Positions 54,036 to 64,000 of a DNA stretch of 64,000 bases are shown here, piece by piece; the first letter of the stretch is position 1, and every line of letters starts with the position of its first letter. Location of the stretch: assembly GCF_932526225.1 (NCBI RefSeq), contig NC_064048.1:1231340-1295339 (forward strand). Direction: 5' to 3'. A model generated the notes under the pieces. The model was not told the DNA's origin and ran no database searches. It was given only the letters and a program-made list of their open reading frames with translations. The position numbers were made by a program, and so were the translations under genes. This stretch comes from Nematostella vectensis (lineage: Eukaryota > Cnidaria > Anthozoa > Actiniaria > Edwardsiidae).

Positions 54036-54490
<455 letters not shown>

Positions 54491-54512
54491 ATCCAATTAA
54501 TAATTGGAGTAA

Positions 54513-54676
54513 AGGCTGATTTAGACAACACGATTTTGTCGTATTCGACTTTCGGAGTCGGGCATCGTAGCGGCGTCGTAGGCTGATTTACACCACTCTA
54601 CAACTCGGATTGTAGAGGTGTTGCCAAGTTTGCGGGCAATTCGCATTCGACTAGATCCTGCTGTCTAAATCAGCCT
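54513..54676. mobile_element. MITE with AGGCTGATTTAGACA inverted ends
   Basis: A perfect 15-bp terminal inverted repeat bounds a 164-bp element. A third, partial copy of the end (AGGCTGATTTACAC) lies inside at about 54581-54594, suggesting a nested or composite structure. Poly-triplet DNA lies directly to its left. No coding capacity. Confidence 0.7.
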
Positions 54677-54986
54677 CAAGCCTGGCTTAAAAACTCCAAA
54701 AAGGTATTTTCCGGATTGCTTCATTGGCTTCTTATCATGATAAATCATTCTAATTTGGTACTTATTATATCTACGCCATTGCCTTGTTAACAACTATATA
54801 ACAATAATTAAATTTGCCTACAAAGCCTATCGCGTTTAAATCACGCTAATTGCAAAACATTACTAATAAATCTCAATTTAGTTTAACCTTTCTGGGCAAT
54901 TCTGATTGGTTGAATTGCGACAATAGCATCACCTTTCCATGCATATCGAAATTATGTTCAACGCAATTCCTTCCAGAACAAGAGTT

Positions 54987-54993
54987 TATAAAA
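54987..54993 (+). promoter_or_regulatory. possible TATA box of the six-cysteine gene copy B
   Basis: TATAAAA directly precedes the ATG at 54994. If it were the functional TATA box, transcription would start near 55018, where a second in-frame ATG (GAG ATG GAA) lies. That would make the shorter signal peptide the real one. Unproven. Confidence 0.3.
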
Positions 54994-57900
54994 ATGGTTA
55001 GAACGTGTTCATTGGAGATGGAAACTCTCTTTAAGATTGCAATAGTGTATTTGCTTTGCTTTGCTCTAGTGCCGAAGGTCGTCGGGAAATCTGTAAATGG
55101 TTTGTATCAATCCTTATCTCGTTATATACAAAAACAGTTTCATCAACATCAAGATCAACAACTTTGAAAGAACTCATATCTTCGCATGGTAGATCCTCGC
55201 TAAGAGAGTGCGGAAATCCTCTTTCCTTCCTCTTCTATCTCTTTTAGAGTAGCGACCATACCTTGGGGTAAATCGTTATGAGTAAAACAATGCATATGTT
55301 TCTGTTAACGTTAGATAAAAATCAATTTAATTCTCAAAGAGTCTGTTTATAAACCACCGCTTTCTCAAAATATGCTTAAATCGCTTTGTAAAACTACTAG
55401 TTATCCAAAAGTATGTTTGCGGTTACCAAAGCCCTTGATTTGTTCTAAATTTCCCCTTTACACCTTTCCCTCCTCTCGACCGCGATATGAAGAATTTGGA
55501 CGACACTCTACTTGTACTACGACCTTACTAAGCATTGCATACAAGAATACGGTCGCTCCTGGGAGAAGATTACCCTTCCTCAAGAAGTTTAACGCATGTT
55601 TTATCATCATATATGAAATACTTTGTACACAAGACGTTTATGACTCCCGCAGGGATTAATTTACGTTGCAGTATTTACTCGCTTAACCGCGGAGGGTTTA
55701 TTTATTTCCTTGCTTCATAAGCACTTTTTTCTTGCAGTAGATGCTAGGAAGAGCAGTCACTTGACTCCGAATGCTATAAAGTATCTCGCTCCAAAACAGA
55801 ATATTCAATCAAGTGCTCCTTCCCACAAACGATCAGAGACTGGAACAGTTTACCAGAGAAAGTAGTAAAGGCTGCTAATTTGATCACCTTCAGAGACTGG
55901 AACAGTTTACCAGAGAAAGTAGTAAAGGCTGCTAATTTGATCACCTTCAATGCATAATTTGATTGATAATGAACAGCAGAATTGACCGTTTCTTTCTATA
56001 CTTTTTTGGTACACTTATATTTTTAACAAACTCACAAAATCTTCAGTGGCGAAGAAGAAGAATAATACCTGAGTCATGTGTTCGAGTTGAGCAGGTGCAC
56101 GGCAGATGCGGCGTCTAATAAGAAAATGCGGTTTATATTTAAAATAGTTGTACCTCAAGATCCCTGAATAAAGTTTCTTCCTTGTTTTGTTTTTTATCAG
56201 AAACACCGCCAAAACATGAGCAAAAAGCGAGAAACACCCGTCCTGGGAGTGATCGCGTGACAACGCCAAAGGAATCCCGGTTAATGGGCTGTCAGCAGTG
56301 CTGCTCCCACTTGCATTCATGGTAAGTATCTCCTGTCAATCAATCGTCTCCTGTCAATCAATCTTCTTCTGTCAATCAATCTCCTTCTATCTGTCAATCT
56401 TCTTCTGTCTATCAATCGTCTCCTGTCAATCAATCGTCTCTTGTCAATCAACCGTCTCTTGTCAATCAATCGTCTCTTGTCAATCAATCGTCTCCTGTCA
56501 ATCAATCGTCTCCTGTCAATCAACCGTCTCTTGTCAATCAATCGTCTCTTGTCAATCAATCGTCTCCTGTCAATCAATCGTCTCCTGTCAATCAATCGTC
56601 TTCTGTCTATCAATCGTCTTCTGTCAATCAATAGTCTTCTGTCTATCAATCATCTTCTGACAATCACTCGTCTTCTGACAATCAATCGTCTTCTGTCAAT
56701 CAATCGTCTCCTGTCAATCAATCGTCTTCTGTCTATCAATCGTCTTCTGACAATCAATCGTCTTCTGTCAATCAATGGTCTTCTGACAATCAATCGTCTT
56801 CTGTCAATCAATCATCTTCTGTCAATCAATCGTCTCTTGTCAATCAACCGTCTCTTGTTAATCAATCGTCTCTTGTCAATCAATCGTCTCCTGTCAATCA
56901 ATCGTCTCCTGTCAATCAATCGTCTCTTGTCAATCAATCGTCTCCTGTCAATCAATCGTCTCCTGTCAATCAATCGTCTCCTGTCAATCAATCGTCTTCT
57001 GTGTATCAATCGTCTTCTTTCAATCAATCGTCTTCTGTCAATCAATCGTCTTCTGTCAATCAATCGTCTTCTGTCAATCAATCGTCTTCTGTCTATCAAT
57101 CGTCTTCTGTCAATCAATCGTCTTCTGACTATCAATCGTCTTCTGTCAATCAATCGTCTTTTGTCAATCAATCGTCTTCTGTCTATCAATCGTCTTCTGA
57201 CAATCAATCGTCTTCTGACAATCAATCGTCTTCTGTCAATCAATCGTCTCCTGTCAATCAATCGTCTTCTGTCTATCAATCGTCTTCTGACAATCAATCG
57301 TCTTCTGTCAATCAATGGTCTTCTGACAATCAATCGTCTTCTGTCAATCAATCGTCTTCTGTCAATCAATGGTCTTCTGTCAATCAATTGTCTTCTGTCA
57401 ATCAATCGTCTTCTTTCAATCAATCTTCTTCTGTCTATCAATCGTCTTCTGTCAATCAATCTCCTTCTGTCAATCAATCGTCTCTTGTCAATCAATGGTC
57501 TTCTGTCAATCAGTCGTCTCTTGTCAATCAATCTTCTTCTGTCAATCAATCGTCTCCTGTCAATCAATCGTCTCTTGTCAATCAATCTTCTTCTGTCAAT
57601 CAATATCCTTCTGTCAATCAATCGTCTCTTGTCAATCAATGGTCTTCTGTCAATCAGTCGTCTTCTGTCAATCAATCGTCTTCTGTCAATCAATCGTCTT
57701 CTGTCAATCAATCGTCTTCTGTCTATCAATCGCCTTCTGTCAATCAATCTTCTTCTGTCAATCAATCGTCTCTTGTCAATCAATCGTCTTCTGACAATCA
57801 ATCTCCTTCTATCTGTCAATCTTCTTCTGTCTATCAATCGTCTTCTGTCAATCAATCTTCTTCTGTCTATCAATCGTCTTCTGTCAATCAATCGTTTTCT

Positions 57901-58953
57901 GTCAATCAATCGTCTTCTGTCAATCAATGGTCTTCTGTCAATCAATGGTCTTCTGTCAATCAATCGTTTTCTGTCAATCAATGGTCTTCTGTCAATCAAT
58001 GGTCTTCTGTCAATCAATCGTTTTCTGTCAATCAATCGTCTTCTGTCAATTAATGGTCTTCTGCCAATCAATCGATTTTTGTCAATCAATCGTCTTCTGA
58101 CAATCAATCGTCTTCTGTCAATCAATCGTCTTCTGTCAATCAATCGTTTTCTGTCAATCAATCGTCTTCTGTCAATAAATCGTCTTCTGACTATCAATCT
58201 TCTTCTAACAATAAATCGTCTTCTGTCAATCAATCGTCTTCTGTCAATCAATTGTCTTCTGTCAATCAATTGTCTTCTGTCAATCAATCTTCTTCTGACT
58301 ATCAATCTTCTTCTGACTATCAATCGTCTTCTGTCAATCAATCGTCTTCTGTCAATCAATTGTCTTCTGTCAATCAATTGTCTTCTGTCAATCAATCTTC
58401 TTCTGACTATCAATCTTCTTCTGACTATCAATCGTCTTCTGTCAATCAATCGTCTTTTGTCAATCGATCGTCTTCTGTCAATCAGTCGTCTTCTGACAAT
58501 CAACCGTCTCCTGTCAATCAATACCCTTCTATCAATCAATCGTCTTCAGTCAATTAATCGTCTTCTGTCAATCAATCGTCTTCTGTCAATCAATCTTCTT
58601 CTGTCTATCAATCGTATTCTGACAATCAATTGTCTTCTGTCAATCAATCGTCTTCTGTCAATCAATCTTCTTCTGTCAAACAGTCGTCTTCTGTCAATCA
58701 ATTGTCTTCTGTCAATCAATTGTTTTCCGTCAATCAATCTTCTTTTGTCAATCAATCGTCTTCTGTCAATCAATTGTCTTCTGTCAATAATTTTGTTACT
58801 GATTTGTCATCACTGGATAACGGTTGCTTTTTGTTGTTGTTATTTGACCACCAAATTTGGCCACTCAAAAGAGTCACGCGATTTCTTAGTGAATTGTTTC
58901 TCTGTTTGTCTGTTTGTAGGTGTCCTATCGTCACCAAGACCTGCACATGTTAA
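54994..58953 (+). CDS. six-cysteine secreted prepropeptide, copy B (three exons)
   Basis: Reconstructed exons are 54994-55099, 56201-56321 and 58920-58953, giving 86 residues; the alternative ATG at 55018 shortens it by 8. Exon 1 encodes a signal peptide (METLFKIAIVYLLCFALVPK from the second ATG) and ends in phase 1 before GTTTGT. Exon 2 (acceptor TTTTATCAG) encodes a basic propeptide ending KESR, then LMGCQQCCSHLHS, and ends in phase 2 before GTAAGT. Exon 3 (acceptor TTTGTAG) supplies the last three cysteines and stops directly after the last one. The C-terminal plan is C-x2-C-C-x6-C-x6-C-x-C, with the Trp codon split TG|G as in copy A. The propeptides are otherwise dissimilar, so the paralogy rests on exon phases, split codon and cysteine plan. 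Intron 1 holds a retrotransposon tail; intron 2 holds an 18-bp satellite. Function unknown. Confidence 0.6.
55790..55957 (+). pseudogene. C-terminal tail of a non-LTR retrotransposon with an internal in-frame duplication
   Basis: The frame reads RSKTEYSIKCSFPQTIRDWN SLPEKVV and ends at a stop at 55955-55957. The TIRDWNSLP motif is typical of the last residues of many CR1/L2/RTE-like reverse transcriptase ORFs. A 57-bp segment (19 codons, 55835-55891) is repeated exactly at 55892-55948. It is a short fragment inside intron 1 of the six-cysteine gene copy B, on the same strand. Confidence 0.65.
56329..58790 (+). repeat. 18-bp satellite in intron 2 of copy B (about 137 units)
   Basis: The unit is CTGTCAATCAATCGTCTT, with single-base variants (GTCTCC, GTCTCT, TGACAATC, TGTCTATC). 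It starts within about 7 bp of the exon 2 donor and ends about 130 bp before the exon 3 acceptor. Because 18 is a multiple of 3, long hexapeptide-repeat open frames exist on both strands (LLSINR on plus, RRLIDR on minus). They lack any non-repeat domain and I treat them as artefacts. Confidence 0.95.
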
Positions 58954-58979
58954 AGCCTCCAAGAAACCGCTTTAGTTTA

Positions 58980-60850
58980 GTAACAGCTAATCTACTATAG
59001 AAAACACCCTCTCAAGCATCTCTTTATGTAATCCTTGGTTGCTTTTTGTGTTTTGGGCTCCCTGTGGCTCCCTGAGTCAATTCCTCCTTTGACGGAGAAG
59101 GAGGAAGGCGTTTCAAATCCTCCACTTTGTTAAATGACAAATCTAGCGGCCGCGGCCGCCTTATTTCGGACAATACTCGAAGCCTCGCTTACATTTCTGA
59201 TTTCGGCACCAGTCTGCACTCGCCAAGCGAAAGCGGAAATTGGGTATTATTGCGTCACCTAAAATTGTCCCAGAATACTGTTCGCTTATCAACTCGACTA
59301 AATCCCCCACACAACTAGAGAATTACGAATTAATGTCATTCTTTAAGTGAGTGTGAGTGAGTTTTTCGATTTGCCACAAGAAGCCCAGAACTTGAAAAAC
59401 GCGATAAAGAGGTGATCAAGGAGAGGCCTGCGAAAAAGATAAGCTCACTTTTCGCGGATACCAGCGTTAATTTGTCCGTATAGAATGTCAGAATAACATG
59501 CAATTAAAGAATATATCGATAAACCACTACTTTGTTATTGCTTACAAATGAAAATACAGCGGTTCATTCGCAAGAATCCATAATTGAGGTCTGATACTTT
59601 ATTGATTATATATTATTGAAAGTTTCTCAGTGACATGCTTGGATTTGCCGATAGAAGTGGATTCTTTGGGTTACTCGCTATTGTGATAAAGGAAGCCAAA
59701 GCGATAAAACATATTGTTTGTATGATCCCTTCTTCTGGGTTATTTATTAAGCATCTTATAGGCAATTAATGTGTACACGCTTTCGGATAATATTAGATTC
59801 ATCCTATTACTTAGATTTTACTTGAGAAGTCATCACCGAAGCAAAATATTTTGAAGAAGAAAACAATGAGAGGAAAATTTTACACAATAAAAGTTCCTAT
59901 CAAACTACGTTAAAAAAGTCAAGGTTTCGAAAACTATACACCTGGTTCATTATGCATTGCTCACAAATGGTGAATCTCGACGAACTGGAATCTTCAACGG
60001 CTCGGATATCCCTCACCGAGTCTCCTCGGGAATCCTCTCGGAGTGTCCTCTAGAATTCATGGCATACAGCGAGGGTACGAGAGCACAGGAAGTGAACGTG
60101 ATTTTTATTAGTTTAATTTAATTCGACTTCTCCGTCTCTCTGTCTATATACACCTATTTAAAAAAAACTTGCACACGGTTGTTCCATGTGTCGTAGCCCG
60201 CAGTGCACCATGGGTATCAAATAGATGCGTAAATGACCATAAAAATAAACCATTTATGGTTTAAAAAGTTGTACCATTTAGTGGTTATGTACCTGTTAGC
60301 TTTTATATATATTTATATATTTTCCCGGATTCTGCAATTTATGCCTTACCCATGAGCCACGGCAGACTACGAAACATTGATTCTCAAGTGCAAGTACCAT
60401 TTTTAAAATGGATGTAATTCGAAGATTACTATTCTAGTTTCGGCTTATCTAGACCCGTGCCTGTATTCCGTTGTGTGCAGACATTAACACTAACACTAAA
60501 TTGTGCGCAGCGAAGAATTTTTTGTGGCGTTTCACCTTTTGTCGCTGTATTTACAATTCATCCCTAAGAAGAATAAAGACATTTATCATTAGCAAGATAC
60601 GCTTTCAGGACGAAAGTTTAATTCAGCAGCAATTGGGCTTTTACAACAACAACAGCTACGACAACGATAACAAAAACGACAACGACAATGACAACGGCAG
60701 CGACAATGATAATAATTCTTAAAGCGTACGATCGTACTTTTCTTATCAAAATATTTTTAAACTCAATCAGTAAAATGGTACAATCCCGTCTGAAGGGAAC
60801 GATATCGCTTATATCGTCATAGAATATCTCAATTTTGACTGTAATGGCCA
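58980..60850. other. intergenic DNA without a recognisable gene
   Basis: No exon model could be supported on either strand. A GCGGCCGC-doubled GC-rich spot lies at about 59146-59159 and a short run of imperfect GACAAC/GATAAC repeats at about 60645-60715. The small open frames here show no conserved motif. Confidence 0.5.
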
Positions 60851-60854
60851 TAAA

Positions 60855-60860
60855 TTTATT
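60855..60860 (-). terminator. polyadenylation signal of the Glu/His-repeat gene
   Basis: AATAAA on the minus strand lies about 50 nt after the stop codon at 60912-60914. The close spacing supports the minus-strand gene and its frame. Confidence 0.55.
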
Positions 60861-60911
60861 TTCTAAATATAGCTTACGTGGGTAATATTTTCGATATCCA
60901 TTGTGTTCCTT

Positions 60912-63900
60912 TTATGGCAAAGGATTGGCTTCTTCTTCCATCTCTTGTAGAAGTAGTTCATCATCCAAGTCATCAAGGTAACGAGCATCGGGAACCTCCT
61001 GTCTCTGGGAGGATGGGACGGATCTTTCCTCATCGTCAAACGGAAGAGCTCTTTCTTCTTGCAGGGAATCGTCACCAACATCGTTGACTTGCTCGTATTC
61101 AGGGCGAGGGTGAATCAGCTCTTTAAACGCTCTTTTCTCCTCGAGGTGGGAAGGGTAAGGAGGCAAATTCTCGTAATTAAGGGGATTTTCATAGCCATCA
61201 CCATCCTCGGCATAAGACGGATAGCGTCTTTCTTCGCCGTCAAACTCTTGGTGTCGTAGGCGGTCTTGACTATCCTCTTCCACTCCATGGAATCTGCCTG
61301 CCTCCTCATTTTCATATTGGAAAGACTCAGGTAAATAAGCCCCTCTCTCCTCCTCCTCATGGTGCTGTCCGGGTGGATAGACCCCTCTCTCCTCATCCTC
61401 ATGGTGGTGTCCAGGTGGATGGGCCCCTCTCTCCTCCTCCTCATGGTGCTGTGCAGGTGGATGGACCCCTCTCTCCTCCTCCTCGTGGTGCTGTCCAGGT
61501 GGATGTACTCCTCTCTCCTCCTCCTCATGGTGCTGTCCAGGTGGATGGACCCCTCTATCCTCCTCCTCATGATGCTCTTCAGGTGGATGGACCCCTCTCT
61601 CCTCCTCCTCATGGTGCTGTCCAGGTGGATGGACCCCTCTCTCCTCCTCCTCATGGTGCTGTCCAGGTGGATGGACCCCTCTCTCCTCCTCCTCATGGTG
61701 CTGTCCAGGTGGATGGACCCCTCTCTCCTCCTCCTCGTGGTGCTGTCCAGGTGGATGGACTCCTCTCTCCTCCTCCTCATGGTGCTGTCCAGGTGGATGG
61801 GCCCCTCTCTCCTCCTCCTCATGGTGCTCTCCAGGTGGATGGACCCCTCTCTCCTCCTCCTCATGGTGCTGTGCAGGTGGATGGACCCCTCTCTCCTCCT
61901 CCTCATGGTGCTGTCTAGGTGGATGGACCCCTCTCTCCTCCTCCTCATGGTGCTGTCCAGGTGGATGGACCCCTCTCTCCTCCTCCTCATGGTGCTGTCC
62001 AGGTGGATGGGCCCCTCTTTCCTCCTCCTCATGGTGGTTTCTAGGTGGATAGGCCCCTCTCTCCTCCTCCTCATGGTGCTGTCCAGGTGGATGGGCCCCT
62101 CTCTCCTCCTCCTCATGGTGGTGTCCAGGTGGATGGGCCCCTCTCTCCTCCTCCTCATGGTGCTGTCCAGGTGGATGGGCCCCTCTCTCCTCCTCCTCAT
62201 GGTGCTGTCCAGGTGGATGGACCCCTCTCTCCTCCTCCTCATGGTGCTGTCCAGGTGGATGGACCCCTCTCTCCTCCTCCTCACGGTGTTGTGCAGGTGG
62301 ATAGGCCCCTCTCTCCTCCTCCTCACGGTGCTGTCCAGGTGGATGGGCCCCTCTCTCCTCCTCCTCACGGTGCTGTGCAGGTGGATAGGCCCCTCTCTCC
62401 TCCTCCTCATGGTGCTGTTCAGGTGGATGGACCCCTCTCTCCTCCTCCTTATTGTGGTTTCTAGGTGGATGGATCCCTCTCTCTTCCTCCTCATGGTGCT
62501 GTTCAGGTGGATTGACCCCTCTCTCCTCCTCCTCATTGTGGTTTCTAGGTAGATGGATCCCTCTCTCTTCCTCCTCATGGTGCTGTTCAGGTGGATGGAC
62601 CCCTCTCTCCTCCTCCTCATTGTGGTTTCTAGGTGGATGGATCCCTCTCTCTTCCTCCTCACGGTGCTGTGCAGGTGGATGGGCCCCTCTCTCCTCCTCC
62701 TCATGGTGGTGTCTAGGTGGATGGATCCCTCTCTCTTCCTCCTCATGGTGCTGTTCAGGTGAATGGACCCCTCTCTCTCTCTCCTCATGGTGGTGTCTAG
62801 GTGGATGGATCCCTCTCTCTTCCTCCTCATGGTGGTTTCCAGGTGGATGGACCCCTCTCTTCTCCCTCTCATTGTGGTTTCTAGGTGGATGGATCCCTCT
62901 CTCTTCCTCCTCATGGTGCTGTTCAGGTGGATGGACCCCTCTCTCCTCCTCCTCATTGTGGTTTCTAGGTGGATGGATCCCTCTCTCTTCCTCCTCATGG
63001 TGCTGTTCAGGTGGATGGACCCCTCTCTCTTCCTCCTCATGGTGGTTTCCAGGTGGATGGACCCCTCTCTTCTCCCTCTCATGGTGCTGTCCAGGTGGAT
63101 GGGCCCCTCTCTCCTCCTCCTCATGGTGATGTTGAGGTGGATGGGCCCCTCTCTCCTCCTCCTCATGGTCCGGTCCAGGTGGATCACCCCCTCTCTCCTC
63201 CTCCTCATGGTGGTGTCCAGGTGGATGGGCCCCTCTCTCCTCCTCCTCACGGTGCTGTGCAGGTGGATGGACCCCTCTCTCCTCCTCCTCATTGTGGTTT
63301 CTAGGTGGATGGATCCCTCTCTCTTCCTCCTCATAATGCTGTTCAGGTGGATTGACCCCTCTCTCCTCCTCCTCATTGTGGTTTCTAGGTGGATGGATCC
63401 CTCTCTCCTCCTCCTCACGGTGGTGTCCAGATGGATGGGCCCCTCTCTCCTCCTCATCATGGTGGTGTCCAGGTGGATGGACCCCTCTCTCCTCCTCCTC
63501 ATGGTTGTATTCAGGTGGATGGACCCCTCTCTCCTCCTCCTCATGGTTGTATTCAGGTGGATGGACTCCTCTCTCATCCTCCTCATGGTGATGCCCTTGT
63601 GGATGGGCCCCTCTTCCCTCCTCCTCATGGTGGTGTCTAGGTGGATGGATCCCTCTCTCTTCCTCCTCATGGTGGTTTCCAGGTGGATGGGCCCCTCTCT
63701 CTTCCTTCTCATGGTGGTTTCCAGGTGGATGGACCCCTCTCTTCTCCCTCTCATGGTGGTTTCTAGGTGGATGGACTCCTCTCTCTTCCTCCTCATGGTG
63801 CTGTTCAGGTGGATGGACCCCTCTCTCCTCCTCCTCATGGTGCTGTTCAGGTGGATGGACCCCTCTCTCCTCCTCCTCGTGGTGCTGTTCAGGTGGATGG

Positions 63901-64000
63901 ACCCCTCTCTCCTCCTCCTCATGGTGCTGTTCAGGTGGATGGACCCCTCTCTCCTCCTCCTCGTGGTGCTGTTCAGGTGGATTGACCCCTCTCTCCTCCT
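60912..64000 (-). CDS. Glu/His/Pro-rich 14-residue repeat protein, 3' part (start outside window)
   Basis: The correct frame on the minus strand reads EEEERGVHPPGQHH repeated about 62 times (42-bp units, about 64000 to 61350). It continues without a break into a unique tail of about 140 residues that begins GAYLPESFQYENEEAGRF and ends LLLQEMEEEANPLP, stop at 60914-60912. Through the repeats this frame has no Met, which is why start-codon-based searches favour an Arg-rich shadow frame instead. Repeat variants (PPEQ, PPGH, PPRN, QHH/HHH) keep the frame throughout, including at irregular units, which supports selection for this frame. The tail is strongly acidic with Tyr-Pro and dibasic (KR, RR) spots, as in secretory-granule or extracellular acidic proteins. 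Clustered His and Glu suggest metal or calcium binding (inference). Family not recognised. Confidence 0.65.
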   Translation of the reverse strand, partial: EERGVNPPEQHHEEEERGVHPPEQHHEEEERGVHPPEQHHEEEERGVHPPEQHHEEEERGVHPPEQHHEEEERGVHPPRNHHEREKRGVHPPGNHHEKEERGAHPPGNHHEEEERGIHPPRHHHEEEGRGAHPQGHHHEEDERGVHPPEYNHEEEERGVHPPEYNHEEEERGVHPPGHHHDEEERGAHPSGHHREEEERGIHPPRNHNEEEERGVNPPEQHYEEEERGIHPPRNHNEEEERGVHPPAQHREEEERGAHPPGHHHEEEERGGDPPGPDHEEEERGAHPPQHHHEEEERGAHPPGQHHEREKRGVHPPGNHHEEEERGVHPPEQHHEEEERGIHPPRNHNEEEERGVHPPEQHHEEEERGIHPPRNHNEREKRGVHPPGNHHEEEERGIHPPRHHHEERERGVHSPEQHHEEEERGIHPPRHHHEEEERGAHPPAQHREEEERGIHPPRNHNEEEERGVHPPEQHHEEEERGIHLPRNHNEEEERGVNPPEQHHEEEERGIHPPRNHNKEEERGVHPPEQHHEEEERGAYPPAQHREEEERGAHPPGQHREEEERGAYPPAQHREEEERGVHPPGQHHEEEERGVHPPGQHHEEEERGAHPPGQHHEEEERGAHPPGHHHEEEERGAHPPGQHHEEEERGAYPPRNHHEEEERGAHPPGQHHEEEERGVHPPGQHHEEEERGVHPPRQHHEEEERGVHPPAQHHEEEERGVHPPGEHHEEEERGAHPPGQHHEEEERGVHPPGQHHEEEERGVHPPGQHHEEEERGVHPPGQHHEEEERGVHPPGQHHEEEERGVHPPEEHHEEEDRGVHPPGQHHEEEERGVHPPGQHHEEEERGVHPPAQHHEEEERGAHPPGHHHEDEERGVYPPGQHHEEEERGAYLPESFQYENEEAGRFHGVEEDSQDRLRHQEFDGEERRYPSYAEDGDGYENPLNYENLPPYPSHLEEKRAFKELIHPRPEYEQVNDVGDDSLQEERALPFDDEERSVPSSQRQEVPDARYLDDLDDELLLQEMEEEANPLP

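Noticed and set aside
56441-58975. 844-codon plus-strand frame of LLSINR hexapeptides and a 575-codon minus-strand frame of RRLID hexapeptides.
   Set aside because: An 18-bp repeat keeps several frames open on both strands. The frames hold no other domain and the array fits inside intron 2 of the six-cysteine gene copy B.
59146-59159. Doubled GCGGCCGC, considered as a cloning-vector junction.
   Set aside because: The sequence on both sides is ordinary host-like DNA with no vector features, so a natural GC-rich spot is more likely.
60471-60722. 83-codon frame ending in an Asp/Asn-rich run.
   Set aside because: The end is produced by GACAAC/GATAAC simple repeats and the rest shows no recognisable domain or leader.
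61115-63922. 935-codon minus-strand frame of Arg-rich repeats (RRRREGSIHLDST) and plus-strand SPPPHGAVQVDGPL frames.
   Set aside because: They overlap the Glu/His repeat frame, which alone continues into a plausible acidic tail with a stop and a nearby polyadenylation signal. The Arg-rich frame instead runs into an unrelated end.

Overview
The window looks like nuclear DNA of an animal, most likely an anthozoan cnidarian of the sea anemone type (inference). Reasons: small genes with short exons and GT-AG introns, a secreted gene carrying two ShKT domains, AT-rich intergenic DNA full of poly-C/poly-G tracts and small inverted-repeat transposons, and fragments of non-LTR retrotransposons. There are no bacterial operons, CRISPR arrays or recognisable RNA genes. 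Satellite and minisatellite DNA makes up well over half of the window.

Layout. 1-8.8 kb: a probable two-membrane-span protein with a C-terminal PPxY motif (+, about 1.07-1.82 kb); a four-exon secreted gene with two ShKT domains (-, 7.48 to 3.14 kb); and several MITEs, one of which carries a copy of the DNA just upstream of the ShKT start codon. 8.8-43.0 kb: a giant satellite of about 28-bp units, present as a 1.5-kb block in one orientation, a 1.3-kb spacer, and a 31.3-kb block in the opposite orientation. The long block has higher-order structure, including a recent tandem duplication of about 5.4 kb. Every typical unit contains GTAAACA, the forkhead-factor core motif. 43-46.9 kb: intergenic DNA with MITEs.

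46.9-59 kb: two same-strand, three-exon genes (46.94-51.29 and 54.99-58.95 kb) that I reconstruct as paralogues. Each has a signal-peptide exon ending in phase 1, a propeptide exon ending in phase 2, and a short last exon. Each encodes a C-terminal six-cysteine peptide of the pattern C-x2-C-C-x(3-6)-C-x(6-7)-C-x-C, with a Trp codon split TG|G by the last intron. In both genes a tandem repeat (55-57 bp in one, 18 bp in the other) starts at or within a few bases of the last splice donor. Between them lies a decayed RLE-type non-LTR retrotransposon end flanked on both sides by (TAA)n.

60.9-64 kb: the 3' part of a gene on the minus strand. It encodes about 62 copies of a 14-residue Glu/His/Pro repeat followed by an acidic tail of about 140 residues. 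It has no internal Met through the repeats and runs off the window.

The most interesting candidates for an undescribed system are the six-cysteine prepropeptide pair with its repeat-bearing last intron, and the satellite with its very large number of forkhead-type motifs. No expression evidence is available; all splice models come from the sequence alone.
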